Source: an uncultured Erythrobacter sp. (GTDB lineage: Bacteria; Pseudomonadota; Alphaproteobacteria; Sphingomonadales; Sphingomonadaceae). From it: a DNA stretch of 64,000 nt. The stretch is from assembly GCA_947502815.1 (NCBI GenBank), contig CANNBH010000001.1, positions 2,700,818-2,764,817 on the forward strand, in the 5' to 3' direction. The translations under genes and the position numbers were made by a program. Below the pieces are notes generated by a model. The model had not been told where the DNA came from, did not search any database, and was given only the letters and a program-made list of their open reading frames with translations. Below are positions 1 through 8,976 of the stretch, one piece after another; within the stretch, counting starts at the first letter, position 1; the number at the start of each line of letters is the position of its first letter.

Positions 1-109
1 CGCGCGATGTGATAGTGAAAATTTCACATTCATCCAGCGTAGCGAGACCCTCCTCAATGATCGAGGCACGCGGCGCGCTTTCATCGATTATGGCAATTCG
101 CATGCCCAT
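1..109 (-). CDS. NasT-like response regulator/antiterminator, N-terminal fragment
   Basis: Only the first 36 codons lie in the window; the gene runs off the left edge. The start reads MGMRIAIIDES and continues with an IIEEGLATLDE stretch, which matches the receiver-domain N-terminus of NasT/AmiR-type regulators. These proteins carry a C-terminal ANTAR RNA-binding domain and act as antiterminators of nitrate or nitrite assimilation operons. The ANTAR domain is outside the window, so the assignment rests on the N-terminus alone. Two ATG codons (109 and 103) are possible starts; the second gives the usual MRIAIIDE beginning. Confidence 0.6.
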   Translation of the reverse strand, partial: MGMRIAIIDESAPRASIIEEGLATLDECEIFTITSR

Positions 110-320
110 CTTATTGCAACGCAACATTCGCATTGTGCAAGCGCAAAATAAAATCTTTGAGGTCCCGCCTAAAAGCTTCCGTCGAGCAATGGAAAAATTT
201 CTCTTCTTGCCGAGGTGCAGACAGAGCAAATGCACCGACCGGCGTTGCGCGTGTGATCAAGCGGCGATGAGCTGTAAACCGAGTGCCAAGCCAGCAAGCC
301 CGTTTCGTCGTTTCAATTCG

Positions 321-581
321 TCACCAATAATAATCCGCCTCGATGTCATGAGGTACGTCCGGTTTCGGCTGAGCTTGAAGAATGTTGAGGATCTGTGTTG
401 CGAGGGCGAGATCGATATTTGAGATAAGACCGTCCGCTAATGGCCGAATGGGTTTGGTCCGATCTTCGCGGCTAACATTCGAAGACAGCTTGTCTCAAGA
501 ATGATTGGTTTCCACTATTGACGCTGGCACCTCGATGAAATGTTCATCAGGCGTTAGAACATCAAAGAGGTAGTTGATCAT
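321..581 (-). pseudogene. Small ORF interrupted by one in-frame TGA
   Basis: An ATG at 581 overlaps the stop codon of the upstream diguanylate cyclase gene in the ATGA fashion. The frame reads 28 codons, meets TGA at 497-495, and then stays open for 57 further codons in the same frame up to TGA at 323-321. The part after the TGA looks protein-like (an LALATQILNILQAQ helix, then a PDVPHDIEADYYW tail). I do not recognise a family. It may be a gene inactivated by a nonsense mutation, a sequencing difference, or a 28-residue peptide followed by chance open frame. The 211 bases between this ORF and the nasT start (110-320) hold nothing else that I can support. Confidence 0.35.
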
Positions 582-1792
582 TCTGCCGCGGCGCGCTGCA
601 GCTCCATCTTCGGAGGATGGGCATCAGACTGCGGTTCTTCAAGACGCTGAGTCTCAGCGTTTTCCACCCGATCCCGGCCTCTAGCTTTCGCTCTGTACAG
701 CGCTTCATCGGCCCGTGAGAACAGATGCTCATAGGTCTCACCTTCGCGTGCTGTGGCCACGCCAAAGCTCGATGTGAGGCGGATGTCATCGTTGAGGCCA
801 GCATGTTCCAGACGCGCAAAAGCCTGCCGAATCCGTTCGGCTAATCGCTCTGCTGGGTCATTTTCGCAATTGTAGACCGCGATGCAGAATTCTTCCCCGC
901 CAATTCGCCCTGCCACGTCGCAGCCGCGAACCATCTTTCCAATCAATTCGCCAAAGCCTGCAAGCGCTTGGTCGCCAGCTTGATGTCCCCAGATGTCGTT
1001 CACTTGTTTAAAGTGATCGATATCGGCCACGACCAAACTTAGCGGGCGCCCTTCGGTCTGAGCGCGGGGCAGAAGGTTGCGCATGGATTGTTCAAAGGAG
1101 CCACGGTTGTGCAAGCCGGTAAGAGCATCGCGTTCACTGCTTTCACGCAAGGCGGTTGTCCATTCCGCGATTGTCGCACCGATGAGCACCATCGCCGTGG
1201 TCACCCCTTTAACCCCAAGGCCAAGGCCGATCATCGAATAGTAAATCGAGTCTCGATATACCTCGGAAGGAATCGATTGCTCAAACAACAAGGTCAAATT
1301 CGGACGTACGAAGAAATCAATGGCCTGGTATGCGATCAACGCGATAATCGCCAAATCGACGACAGTGCGTCGCGGCGCCGTAAGCAGCGTTGTCAGGCCC
1401 ATCGCGAACATAACCCCGTACCCGGTGTTGACGATAATCAACCGGCTGCCGACATCGTTGGAAAAGATAATCGCCACCGCAAGCACCAAAGCGGTGATCA
1501 GGTAAACGGCCAAAAAACTCGTCAGATGAATGCGCTGTCCGGCGCGTTCACACACAGCAGCCACCAAAATGATCGATGCCGCCGCATAGAACACTTGGGT
1601 TGCATGGAAGGTGTAGAACGCATTCGTTGGCAGGAAATGCGTAATCAGAAATCCGATTGCAGATAGGATATAGGCAAAGGCAAAGCCGAGCACGTGACGC
1701 TTTAAGCGCCCCACTCGCCAAAGAACCATGAAGGTCGCTGCAAAGAACAGCGACATCAATGGCGTTACCAATCCAAGAATCTGCGTTTGCAT
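578..1792 (-). CDS. Membrane-bound diguanylate cyclase (GGDEF)
   Basis: This 404-residue protein makes cyclic di-GMP from two GTP. The first 210 residues hold about seven hydrophobic segments, so it sits in the inner membrane with its catalytic domain in the cytoplasm. The GGDEF domain begins at DALTGLHNR (222-230), carries the metal-binding VADIDHFKQVND and has an intact GGEEF active site at 298-302. An RGCD motif at 289-292, five residues before GGEEF, matches the product-inhibition I-site. There is no EAL domain. The membrane part is not a type I can name, so the input signal is unknown. The stop overlaps the start of a small broken ORF. Confidence 0.93.
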   Translation of the reverse strand: MQTQILGLVTPLMSLFFAATFMVLWRVGRLKRHVLGFAFAYILSAIGFLITHFLPTNAFYTFHATQVFYAAASIILVAAVCERAGQRIHLTSFLAVYLITALVLAVAIIFSNDVGSRLIIVNTGYGVMFAMGLTTLLTAPRRTVVDLAIIALIAYQAIDFFVRPNLTLLFEQSIPSEVYRDSIYYSMIGLGLGVKGVTTAMVLIGATIAEWTTALRESSERDALTGLHNRGSFEQSMRNLLPRAQTEGRPLSLVVADIDHFKQVNDIWGHQAGDQALAGFGELIGKMVRGCDVAGRIGGEEFCIAVYNCENDPAERLAERIRQAFARLEHAGLNDDIRLTSSFGVATAREGETYEHLFSRADEALYRAKARGRDRVENAETQRLEEPQSDAHPPKMELQRAAAE

Positions 1793-1913
1793 GTACCCTG
1801 CGTGCTCCTGTCCGAGCGGGTTAGGATCATAAGGTTAAGATGGCCTTTAGGAAACGCACTTGGTCAACGCAAATTCGGGCGCTGGAGAGACTAACCAATC
1901 GAGCAAACCCGCC

Positions 1914-2150
1914 TTACTCCAGCATCAATCCATGCACCAAACCCTCGCAGTCAGGCCCAAGCATGATTGAATCATTGAAAGGCAGCGTGAAGCTGGCTTG
2001 ATCGAAAAACCGCCTCTGTGCTTTTTGCAACGCGGTGTGAACTCGTAATGCAAAGCAATTGTGCCGCAAGTTTTCTGCAATCACTCCGAATTGATTGCCT
2101 TCAACCAATTCCAATGCATACGACATATAAGTAAAGACGCCTACCATCAT
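1914..2150 (-). CDS. Hypothetical protein, 78 residues
   Basis: A stand-alone ORF in a stretch with no competing gene. The protein has no signal peptide and no membrane segment and carries three Cys residues (including HNCFALRVH and GPDCEGL). I do not recognise a family. Several in-frame ATG codons (2150, 2147, 2126) are possible starts and none has a clear ribosome binding site, which weakens the call. It lies between the diguanylate cyclase gene and the divergent hydrolase operon. Confidence 0.4.
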   Translation of the reverse strand: MMVGVFTYMSYALELVEGNQFGVIAENLRHNCFALRVHTALQKAQRRFFDQASFTLPFNDSIMLGPDCEGLVHGLMLE

Positions 2151-2269
2151 AGATAAAGAAGTTGCTGAAAGTCGCGATTTTTTATCACTAACGCGCCATT
2201 AACCACTTTCCCCTACTTGTTGCGCCGAGCGCGAGGCCTGCTGCCGAAGCGCATCCAGGGGGCATCACA

Positions 2270-3520
2270 ATGGATTTATCGGGTCGCCTACCAACTGAGG
2301 TGGGAACGCAAAACGCACAAGCAAATGAATGGATCGGCGGCTTTGTCGCCAACGGTTTTGAGCCGGTGGCTCAGGCTTTTGAGGCATCGATCCTATCGGG
2401 TGCGGCGCTGGGTGCTGCGTGCACCATCTTATATCGCGGCGAAACGTTGGTGGATCTGCATGGCGGTTGGAAAGATCGTTCGCACACGGCGCAATGGGAC
2501 GGCGGCGATATCGCGCTGGTCTATTCACTGACCAAAGGCCTAACCGGAATGGCCGCTGCTGTGGCCGTTTCGCGCGGGCTCTTTGATTATGAAGATCTGG
2601 TTGCAGACATCTGGCCTGAATTTGCTCTTCACGGCAAAGAGAAAGTGACCGTGGGAGAGGCCCTGTCCGAACAGGCAGGCCTTGCCGCGATCGACTTTAA
2701 ACTCAGCCTTGAAAACATCGGTGACGAAGCGGCAATTTGCGCTGCCATCGCCGGCCAAAAACCCAATTGGGCACCGGGCGACCATTCTGGGAACCACGCC
2801 TACACTTTGGGATGGATTGCCAGCGAATTGATCCACCGCCGCGACCCCAAAGGCCGCCGCCTGCCCCAATTCTTTGCAGAAGAAATCGCCGGCCCATTGG
2901 GCGCAGACGTCTTTGTCGGCTTACCCAAAGACTTTGATCGCGCTCGCATCGCTCGGATCGACGGGTTCGGCATGCAGGACCTTTTCATTCATCACACAAC
3001 CATGCCTTGGCCGCTCACGTTTGAGATGTGCTTGCCGGGTTCGCTCGCGTTTCGCACGTTGAACAACCCTTTGGTCCTCGAAGGGCCCGGCGCGCTAGAT
3101 TGCGAGGATTTCTGGCCCGTGGGCCAAGGCGCGGCGGGCGGAATGGCGTCAGCGCGCGGTTTGGCCGCTCTCTATTACGCCTTTGCCGAGGGCGGCGAAA
3201 AATTGGGCGTTAAGCCTGAGGTTATGGAAGCCTTGATCAAGGGGCATTCCTACCCGCGAAAGGGTTTGAAAGACCAGATCCTGACCGCCGACATGTACTA
3301 TTCCTATGGTTTCGAAAAGCCGTTCGACCAATGGGAATATGCCCGCACCCGCAGCGCCTTTGGCAGCTTTGCCGTGGGCGGATCGCTCGCCTTTTGCGAC
3401 CCCGAAGATGGCCTCGCTTACGCTTGGATCACCAACAAGCTTGGCACGGGAAAATGGGACGACCCACGCGAAAAAGCCGTCCGAGATACCTTTTACACCT
3501 GTCTGGAGAACCGCTCATGA
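2270..3520 (+). CDS. Serine hydrolase of the class C beta-lactamase/EstB esterase family
   Basis: A 416-residue hydrolase with the beta-lactamase/penicillin-binding fold. The nucleophile motif S-x-x-K is SLTK at 86-89 and the family Tyr is in YTLG at 178-181. There is no signal peptide, so it is probably a cytoplasmic esterase of the EstB type and not a drug-resistance enzyme. The ATG follows a good AGGGGG ribosome binding site. Its stop overlaps the start of the next gene by 4 bp (ATGA), and that gene overlaps the third in the same way, so the three are very likely co-translated. The substrate is unknown; a lipid or ester is a guess from the neighbours. Confidence 0.85.
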   Translation: MDLSGRLPTEVGTQNAQANEWIGGFVANGFEPVAQAFEASILSGAALGAACTILYRGETLVDLHGGWKDRSHTAQWDGGDIALVYSLTKGLTGMAAAVAVSRGLFDYEDLVADIWPEFALHGKEKVTVGEALSEQAGLAAIDFKLSLENIGDEAAICAAIAGQKPNWAPGDHSGNHAYTLGWIASELIHRRDPKGRRLPQFFAEEIAGPLGADVFVGLPKDFDRARIARIDGFGMQDLFIHHTTMPWPLTFEMCLPGSLAFRTLNNPLVLEGPGALDCEDFWPVGQGAAGGMASARGLAALYYAFAEGGEKLGVKPEVMEALIKGHSYPRKGLKDQILTADMYYSYGFEKPFDQWEYARTRSAFGSFAVGGSLAFCDPEDGLAYAWITNKLGTGKWDDPREKAVRDTFYTCLENRS

Positions 3521-4953
3521 GCATTCGCCACATTGTGCTTTCCGATTGCCACCTTGGCGCGCACGACAGCCTGCTTACCCATGTGCATGGCAACGGCGTG
3601 ATCGCCGATGGCCCTTCCGAAGTGTTGATGGCATTTGCCAATGGCCTTCGCGAAACGCTGGGTGATCAACCAAAACCGCAACTGGTTCTACTGGGGGATG
3701 CGCTCGATCTGGGTCTGTCTCCTTTCGGAGACGTTTCAAAGAGCTTCCTTCAGCTGCTCGATGCGTTTTTTCCGGCGGGCGGCCCCGATCTTTTTGATCG
3801 CGAAATCATCTATGTCGCTGGCAACCACGACCACCATCTGTGGCGCATCGCACAAGATAATGCGTTTCTGACAGCGCTTGAAGGTGGGCAAATTCCTACT
3901 GATTTGGAATCGGTGACGCCCATCTTTGGCGCACCTTCCCATCGCTGCCGCCTTATGGAATCGCTGTTCATCCAGCGGCCCCATTTGCACAATGCGACGG
4001 TGAAAATTGCCTATCCGAACTGGGGTCTATCAGACAGCAACACGGGGCGTGCGGTCGTTATGCATCACGGTCATTACCTTGATGGGATGTACCGCGCGCT
4101 TTCAAACATTCGGGCGTTTCTTGGGGATGGCGATGCCCTTCCCGGCACCATGCACCAATTGGAGCAGGAAAATGGTCCATGGATCGATTTCCTATGGTCT
4201 GATCTGGGCAGCGCAGGTGAAGTCGGCAGTGATGTTGGCTCGCTCTATGAAGTTATGCTGAGCGCCGGTGCCAGCCATGATTTTGCTGAAAGCATTTCGC
4301 GGCGGATCACAGGCGGATTGCACGCCAATCTTGGTCTTAATCCGAAAATGCCACTTAAATACGGGGTTTCGCTCGACAATCTGATCCGTGCAGGGATCGA
4401 TATGACCGCAGGCCGCGCCGCAGAACGACAACGCGACGGTTACGGCCACGTCCTGGGTGAGACAGAAATCGAAGATCTGGGCTGGTTCATCGGCACACCG
4501 TTGGCGCGCGAAATGCGGCAGGAATTGTCCGATTTTCCGCGCGAATTGTCCTTTATCTTTGGGCACACTCACAAGCCATTTCAGGATGAGCTTCTTGTTA
4601 AAGGTTTCGACGTCCCTGTCGGTATTTTCAACACTGGCGGCTGGGTTCTGGATGAACCGACCCTAATGCCGGTTCAGGGCTGCGCAGCCATGCTCGTATC
4701 CGATGATCTGGAGGTCGCTTCGCTGCGGCTGTTCAACGATCCAACCGATGGCGTCATGGCGCCTGTGCGTGTCGAAGGCAGCGGCCGACTAAGCCGCCTT
4801 GTCGACGAAACCGGCGAAGCGGTTGAACGCGCGTCGAGCCACTGGGCGGAATTTTCACGCATCGTCCACACTCGGATCGTGGCGGAGGCCGACAAACGCG
4901 TCGGAGAACTGCTCGAACGTTCCAACACCGAACTGCGGGAGGCAGCGGAATGA
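3517..4953 (+). CDS. Calcineurin-like metallophosphoesterase
   Basis: A 478-residue protein with the motifs of the binuclear-metal phosphoesterases in order: SDCHLG near the N-terminus, LLGDALD, VAGNHDHH and, far downstream, FGHTHKPF. The start at 3517 is set by the ATGA overlap with the preceding hydrolase and by a CTGGAGAA ribosome binding site; the frame stays open upstream but that part is antisense-like and not needed. It is longer than minimal family members because of a helical insert between GNHD and GHTH. It probably removes phosphate from a nucleotide, lipid or other ester in the cytoplasm. The substrate cannot be read from the sequence. Confidence 0.88.
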   Translation: MSIRHIVLSDCHLGAHDSLLTHVHGNGVIADGPSEVLMAFANGLRETLGDQPKPQLVLLGDALDLGLSPFGDVSKSFLQLLDAFFPAGGPDLFDREIIYVAGNHDHHLWRIAQDNAFLTALEGGQIPTDLESVTPIFGAPSHRCRLMESLFIQRPHLHNATVKIAYPNWGLSDSNTGRAVVMHHGHYLDGMYRALSNIRAFLGDGDALPGTMHQLEQENGPWIDFLWSDLGSAGEVGSDVGSLYEVMLSAGASHDFAESISRRITGGLHANLGLNPKMPLKYGVSLDNLIRAGIDMTAGRAAERQRDGYGHVLGETEIEDLGWFIGTPLAREMRQELSDFPRELSFIFGHTHKPFQDELLVKGFDVPVGIFNTGGWVLDEPTLMPVQGCAAMLVSDDLEVASLRLFNDPTDGVMAPVRVEGSGRLSRLVDETGEAVERASSHWAEFSRIVHTRIVAEADKRVGELLERSNTELREAAE

Positions 4954-7900
4954 CTCAACAAAAACCATTTGCGCAAAAGCGTATCGCCCGCGGCCTAGAC
5001 ACTGCGAAATCCCATTACACCGTCCTCGTGATCGGTTCAGGTTATGGCGCGGGCGTTGCCGCTTCGCGTTTGGCGCGTGCAGGACAGGACGTGTGTATTC
5101 TGGAGCGCGGCAAGGAAATGTTGCCCGGCGAATATCCCAACAAGCTTGCCGATGCGCAGGACGCCATGCAGTTCAACGTAAAAGGCGGGCGGATTGGATC
5201 GCCTGATGCCATGTTCGAAGTGCATGTGAATGACGATCAATATGCGCTGGTAGGATGCGGCCTCGGCGGCACGTCGTTGATCAATGCCAATGTCGCGCTT
5301 GAGCTGGATAAACGCCTGTTCAACCATGAACATTGGCCCGCCGCATTCCGCGATGATCCCGGTGCGATAGATCCGTATTATGAACGCGCGCGGCAGATGC
5401 TTTCTCCCAATGTCTATCCCGATACACACCCCAAACTGGGCAAGCTCGAAGCGCTTGAGCATTCAGCCAAGAGCATGGACAAGCAGTTCTATAAAACCCC
5501 GATCAACGTCACTTTTGAAGACAAAACCAACAAATTCGGCGTGCCCCAGCCAGCCTGTACCAATTGCGGCGACTGTGTCTCCGGCTGCAATGTCGGCGCA
5601 AAAAACACGACGTTGATGAATTATCTGCCCGATGCGGCCAATCATGGCGCAGAGATATTCACGCAGGCCAAGGTTCTGTGGGTTGAGAGAGATGGCGATG
5701 TCTGGCGTGTGCATGTTAAGCACAACAGCGCCGATGCAGACAGCGCGCCTGTTAGCATCACAGCAGACCATGTTGTTCTGGGGGCAGGCACAATCGGATC
5801 AACCGAAATTCTGCTGCGATCGCGCGAAAAAGGCCTTTCCCTTTCAGACCACTTGGGCACTCGTTTTTCTGGCAATGGCGACGCGCTAGGCTTTGCCTAT
5901 GACAGCTATTTTAAGTCGAAAAAGGATGGCGACACCATCACCGCTGACCCGATCTACGCGATGGGGATTGGCACGTCAGATGTGTCTCAGGAAGCCTATC
6001 CCGGCCCCTGCATCACCGGCGTAATTGATATGCGGGACGATGAAGATCCTGCCAAAGGCTTGGTCATCGAGGACGGCGTTGCGCCTGGCATCCTAGCAGG
6101 TGGTTTGGGTCCGGCATTCTTCTTTGGCGAAGCAATCGCGGACGGGTTCACCCGTTTCGGCTTCGATCAGGTCAAACCACGTTTGCTTGATGCCAAGGCA
6201 ATGGGCGAAGCGGTGCAAACCGATCCGGGCAGCATCTCTGAATGGGCGTATAAAGGCCCCATGTCCCGCACTTTGAGCTATCTTGTGATGAGCGTGGACG
6301 AAACAGCCGGCAGCCTTGCGCTGGAAGAAGATCGGATCTCGATCCAATGGCCCAATGCAGGCGAGCAACGAACCTTCCGCCGCGATGACGACAAAATGCG
6401 TGAAGCGGCCGAGGCGATTGAAGCGCAATATTTCTCCGACCCACTATGGTCAAAACCAATGGGGCAAAAGCTGATCACGGTTCATCCAATCGGTGGATGC
6501 GGAATGGGCGATGATGCGTCTTTGGGTGTGGTCGACGATACATGCCGGGTCTATTCCGGCACCAGCGGCACCGATGTTCACCCGGGTCTTTACGTTTGTG
6601 ACGGTGCAGCGATCCCAGGTGCAGTGGGCGTAAACCCACTTCTGACAATCTCAGCCGTGGCCGAACGTGCGGTAGAAAAGCTGGCTCAGCGCCAAGGTTG
6701 GACCATCGATTACTCACTGGGTGAGGAAACTGCCCTGCCTGAAGAGACACCTCAGGAAAGCGAAGATGCCGATGAAACGCAGGTGGTGCCGCATAGCGAC
6801 AGCCTGAAGCTGTCCGTTGCAAAATGGGTGGGAGGCCATGCGATTGGCCCCGTCGCCGAAGCGATCACCGCCGCAGCCAAGCATTTCGAAAACGGCGCCA
6901 TCGAAGACGGCAAAGCCGCAATCCGCAAGCTGGTGAAAGAGCACCCTGAAGCAATGAGCCCGGGGCTCGCTTTCACAGAGACAATGGCGGGTCATGTCAG
7001 CGCGACCGGTTGTCACCATCGCCCCTGCGGCCATGTCGAGCGTATTCGCGATGACTACGTCAATGGCGCGGCATGGGGGCAGGCGGAAAACGCAGAATGC
7101 AGTTTCCGTCTGACGGTGACGACCGACAACCTTCACCGGATGATCGAAGAGCCTGAACACCGTTCGGCCATCACAGGCGAAGTGTTGTTAACGGCGATAT
7201 CGGCCGATCCGCTGCCGGTGCGCGAAGGCACATTCCGCCTTCTGGTTGCCAATCCAGATAAGGCGGAGAGCTGGAAAATGCTCTATGACATGGTCTTGGA
7301 AGGGCCCAGCGGTCCGATCCATTTCCACGGTTTCAAAACTTTGGAGCAACGCGGCAAATCCGACCCTTGGACCGATCTCACAACACTGTTTGTGACACTG
7401 CGTCATGGTGAAAATGCGGATGGCGATCTGATTGGGCGCGGCGTGCTCAAGCTCGGCATTGATGAATTCATGCGGCAGCTCACCACGATCACTGTGCATG
7501 ATTCAGACACGCTGGTTGGCCATGTCATCAACCTGATCCCGCGTGCTCGCAAGGCAATCGAAACCTATTTTGTGGCCAAATACGCGGGCTTCTTCGCGAT
7601 GACAGTGTTCCGCGCCTATGGCGGAATGCTGGCAACATTGAACGATTTTGCCAGCAAAGATGCAGCCTTGTTGACGCCGCGCGCGATGCAACTTCCACCG
7701 CAGGAACGCTATATCGTACCGACCGGCGATGGGGTGAATATCGGCCTTACGCGGTATCGCGGCGGCGGCCGTGGTCCGTTGGTCCTTGCCCCCGGCTTTT
7801 CAGTGCGCGCATCAAGCTTTGCGACACCGACCGTGGATGAAAATCTCACCGAAAGTCTGGTTGCGCAAGGGTATGACGTCTGGCTGTTCGATTACCGCGC

Positions 7901-8762
7901 CAGCGCGGATTCGGGGAATGATACAGAGCATCCTCCCGAATTTTCTATCGATGATATCGCCCGCCATGATTGGCCTGCAGCGATTGCAAAGATACGCAGC
8001 GTAACCGGGGCAAGCAGCGTTCAGGCCATCGCCCACTGCGTTGGCTCGATGAGCTTGCTCATGGGCATCGGCGCGGGCTGGGTAACGGATGTCCGATCCC
8101 TGATCAGTTCGCAGCTTACTCTGCACCCAGTGACTGATTGGCTCAATTACATGAAGGCCGACCTCGGTCTGGCGGGAATGCTCGGTCAGATCTCACTGCT
8201 GGACGGACATTTCGATTTCGAAAGCAAGGGCACTGAAGCCGACTACGAAATTGACGCGATCGCTTATCAAGTGCCGGTACCCGATGGTCAGGCTTGCAAA
8301 AACCCCACTTGCCGCCGCGTGTTCAGCGTGTTTGGCCCAAGTTGGGACCACCGCCAGCTTGGTCATGACACGCATTTGGCATTGGGCAGCATGTTCAGCC
8401 GCGTCTCGCTCTCACCGTTCAAGCAATTGGGAGAGATCATGCACAAAGGTCTCGCCGTCGATGCGGATGGGAAAACCGTCTATACCGATGAAGACGCTGC
8501 GCGCAGGCTCGCCTTGCCTATCAGTTTCCTGTCGGGCGCCACCAACCAAATCTTCTTCCCTGAAAGTGGGCAGCGCACGCGCGTTTGGTTGTCTGAGCAC
8601 AATGGGGAATCCTTGTATAATCAACGGATCGTTCCCGATTACGGTCATATGGACTTGTTCATAGGCCGAAATGCGCACCGCGATGTGACGCCGTTGATCT
8701 TGCAGGAATTGGACCGGCTCGATCAGCTGTCTGAGGGCGGAGCCAACCGAGCAATCGCCTGA
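4950..8762 (+). CDS. GMC oxidoreductase fused to alpha/beta-hydrolase (cholesterol-oxidase-like)
   Basis: A 1270-residue fusion. Residues 1 to about 575 form an FAD-dependent GMC oxidoreductase of the cholesterol oxidase type, with the dinucleotide fold at 27-52 (VIGSGYGAG, then LERG). Within it four Cys (203, 206, 209, 213) form a C-x2-C-x2-C-x3-C ferredoxin-like cluster, seen in some relatives. A middle region (about 620-900) contains a beta-rich segment found in related fusions. The C-terminal alpha/beta-hydrolase begins near 940; its nucleophile elbow is AHCVGS with Cys1030 in place of Ser. The expected acid position reads GATNQIFFP (Asn), and the His lies in DYGHMD. It probably oxidises a sterol-like or lipid alcohol; the second domain could be a hydrolase or acyltransferase. 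It is third in an ATGA-overlapping operon. Confidence 0.87.
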   Translation: MTQQKPFAQKRIARGLDTAKSHYTVLVIGSGYGAGVAASRLARAGQDVCILERGKEMLPGEYPNKLADAQDAMQFNVKGGRIGSPDAMFEVHVNDDQYALVGCGLGGTSLINANVALELDKRLFNHEHWPAAFRDDPGAIDPYYERARQMLSPNVYPDTHPKLGKLEALEHSAKSMDKQFYKTPINVTFEDKTNKFGVPQPACTNCGDCVSGCNVGAKNTTLMNYLPDAANHGAEIFTQAKVLWVERDGDVWRVHVKHNSADADSAPVSITADHVVLGAGTIGSTEILLRSREKGLSLSDHLGTRFSGNGDALGFAYDSYFKSKKDGDTITADPIYAMGIGTSDVSQEAYPGPCITGVIDMRDDEDPAKGLVIEDGVAPGILAGGLGPAFFFGEAIADGFTRFGFDQVKPRLLDAKAMGEAVQTDPGSISEWAYKGPMSRTLSYLVMSVDETAGSLALEEDRISIQWPNAGEQRTFRRDDDKMREAAEAIEAQYFSDPLWSKPMGQKLITVHPIGGCGMGDDASLGVVDDTCRVYSGTSGTDVHPGLYVCDGAAIPGAVGVNPLLTISAVAERAVEKLAQRQGWTIDYSLGEETALPEETPQESEDADETQVVPHSDSLKLSVAKWVGGHAIGPVAEAITAAAKHFENGAIEDGKAAIRKLVKEHPEAMSPGLAFTETMAGHVSATGCHHRPCGHVERIRDDYVNGAAWGQAENAECSFRLTVTTDNLHRMIEEPEHRSAITGEVLLTAISADPLPVREGTFRLLVANPDKAESWKMLYDMVLEGPSGPIHFHGFKTLEQRGKSDPWTDLTTLFVTLRHGENADGDLIGRGVLKLGIDEFMRQLTTITVHDSDTLVGHVINLIPRARKAIETYFVAKYAGFFAMTVFRAYGGMLATLNDFASKDAALLTPRAMQLPPQERYIVPTGDGVNIGLTRYRGGGRGPLVLAPGFSVRASSFATPTVDENLTESLVAQGYDVWLFDYRASADSGNDTEHPPEFSIDDIARHDWPAAIAKIRSVTGASSVQAIAHCVGSMSLLMGIGAGWVTDVRSLISSQLTLHPVTDWLNYMKADLGLAGMLGQISLLDGHFDFESKGTEADYEIDAIAYQVPVPDGQACKNPTCRRVFSVFGPSWDHRQLGHDTHLALGSMFSRVSLSPFKQLGEIMHKGLAVDADGKTVYTDEDAARRLALPISFLSGATNQIFFPESGQRTRVWLSEHNGESLYNQRIVPDYGHMDLFIGRNAHRDVTPLILQELDRLDQLSEGGANRAIA

Positions 8763-8776
8763 CCTTGCCAAAACTT

Positions 8777-8796
8777 GGGGCCGTTTGATCGGCCCC
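8777..8796 (+). terminator. Hairpin after the GMC operon
   Basis: GGGGCCG and CGGCCCC form a perfect 7-bp stem with a 6-base loop, 14 bases after the stop codon and followed by TCTT. It is the first of two tandem hairpins. The short T tract makes it a modest terminator on its own. Confidence 0.55.
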
Positions 8797-8812
8797 TCTT
8801 GATCATAACCAT

Positions 8813-8844
8813 TTGGGCCGCCCCTCATTCGAAGGGCGGCCCAA
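8813..8844 (+). terminator. Second, stronger hairpin after the GMC operon
   Basis: TTGGGCCGCCC and GGGCGGCCCAA form a perfect 11-bp stem around a 10-base loop, followed by TTTAT. Together with the hairpin just upstream it should end transcription of the three-gene operon before the acyl-CoA dehydrogenase gene. Confidence 0.7.
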
Positions 8845-8976
8845 TTTATCTGAAAATTCTGCTTTCCCATCAAAAAGACAGGTGGCCGCTTTTGCGCTTT
8901 TGCGGCTAGACCAGCGCTTCGCAGCCGACTGCAATGTTGCACGTTGCTGAATCTGAAAAAGCGAGTTTTTGCAAGC

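Noticed and set aside
173..349. 58-codon minus-strand ORF between the broken ORF and nasT
   Set aside because: It overlaps the end of the broken ORF, lacks a ribosome binding site and reads as a Ser/Arg/Cys-rich chance product.
9..422. 137-codon plus-strand ORF at the left edge
   Set aside because: Its first part is antisense to the NasT-like start and the rest is antisense to the small coupled ORF; the product has no protein-like features.
495..497. Selenocysteine reading of the in-frame TGA
   Set aside because: No SECIS-like hairpin was evident just after the TGA, and there is no redox motif around it; a nonsense change is simpler.
3331..3516. N-terminal extension of the metallophosphoesterase
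   Set aside because: It overlaps the end of the upstream hydrolase in another frame; ATG 3517 has the ribosome binding site and the family start.
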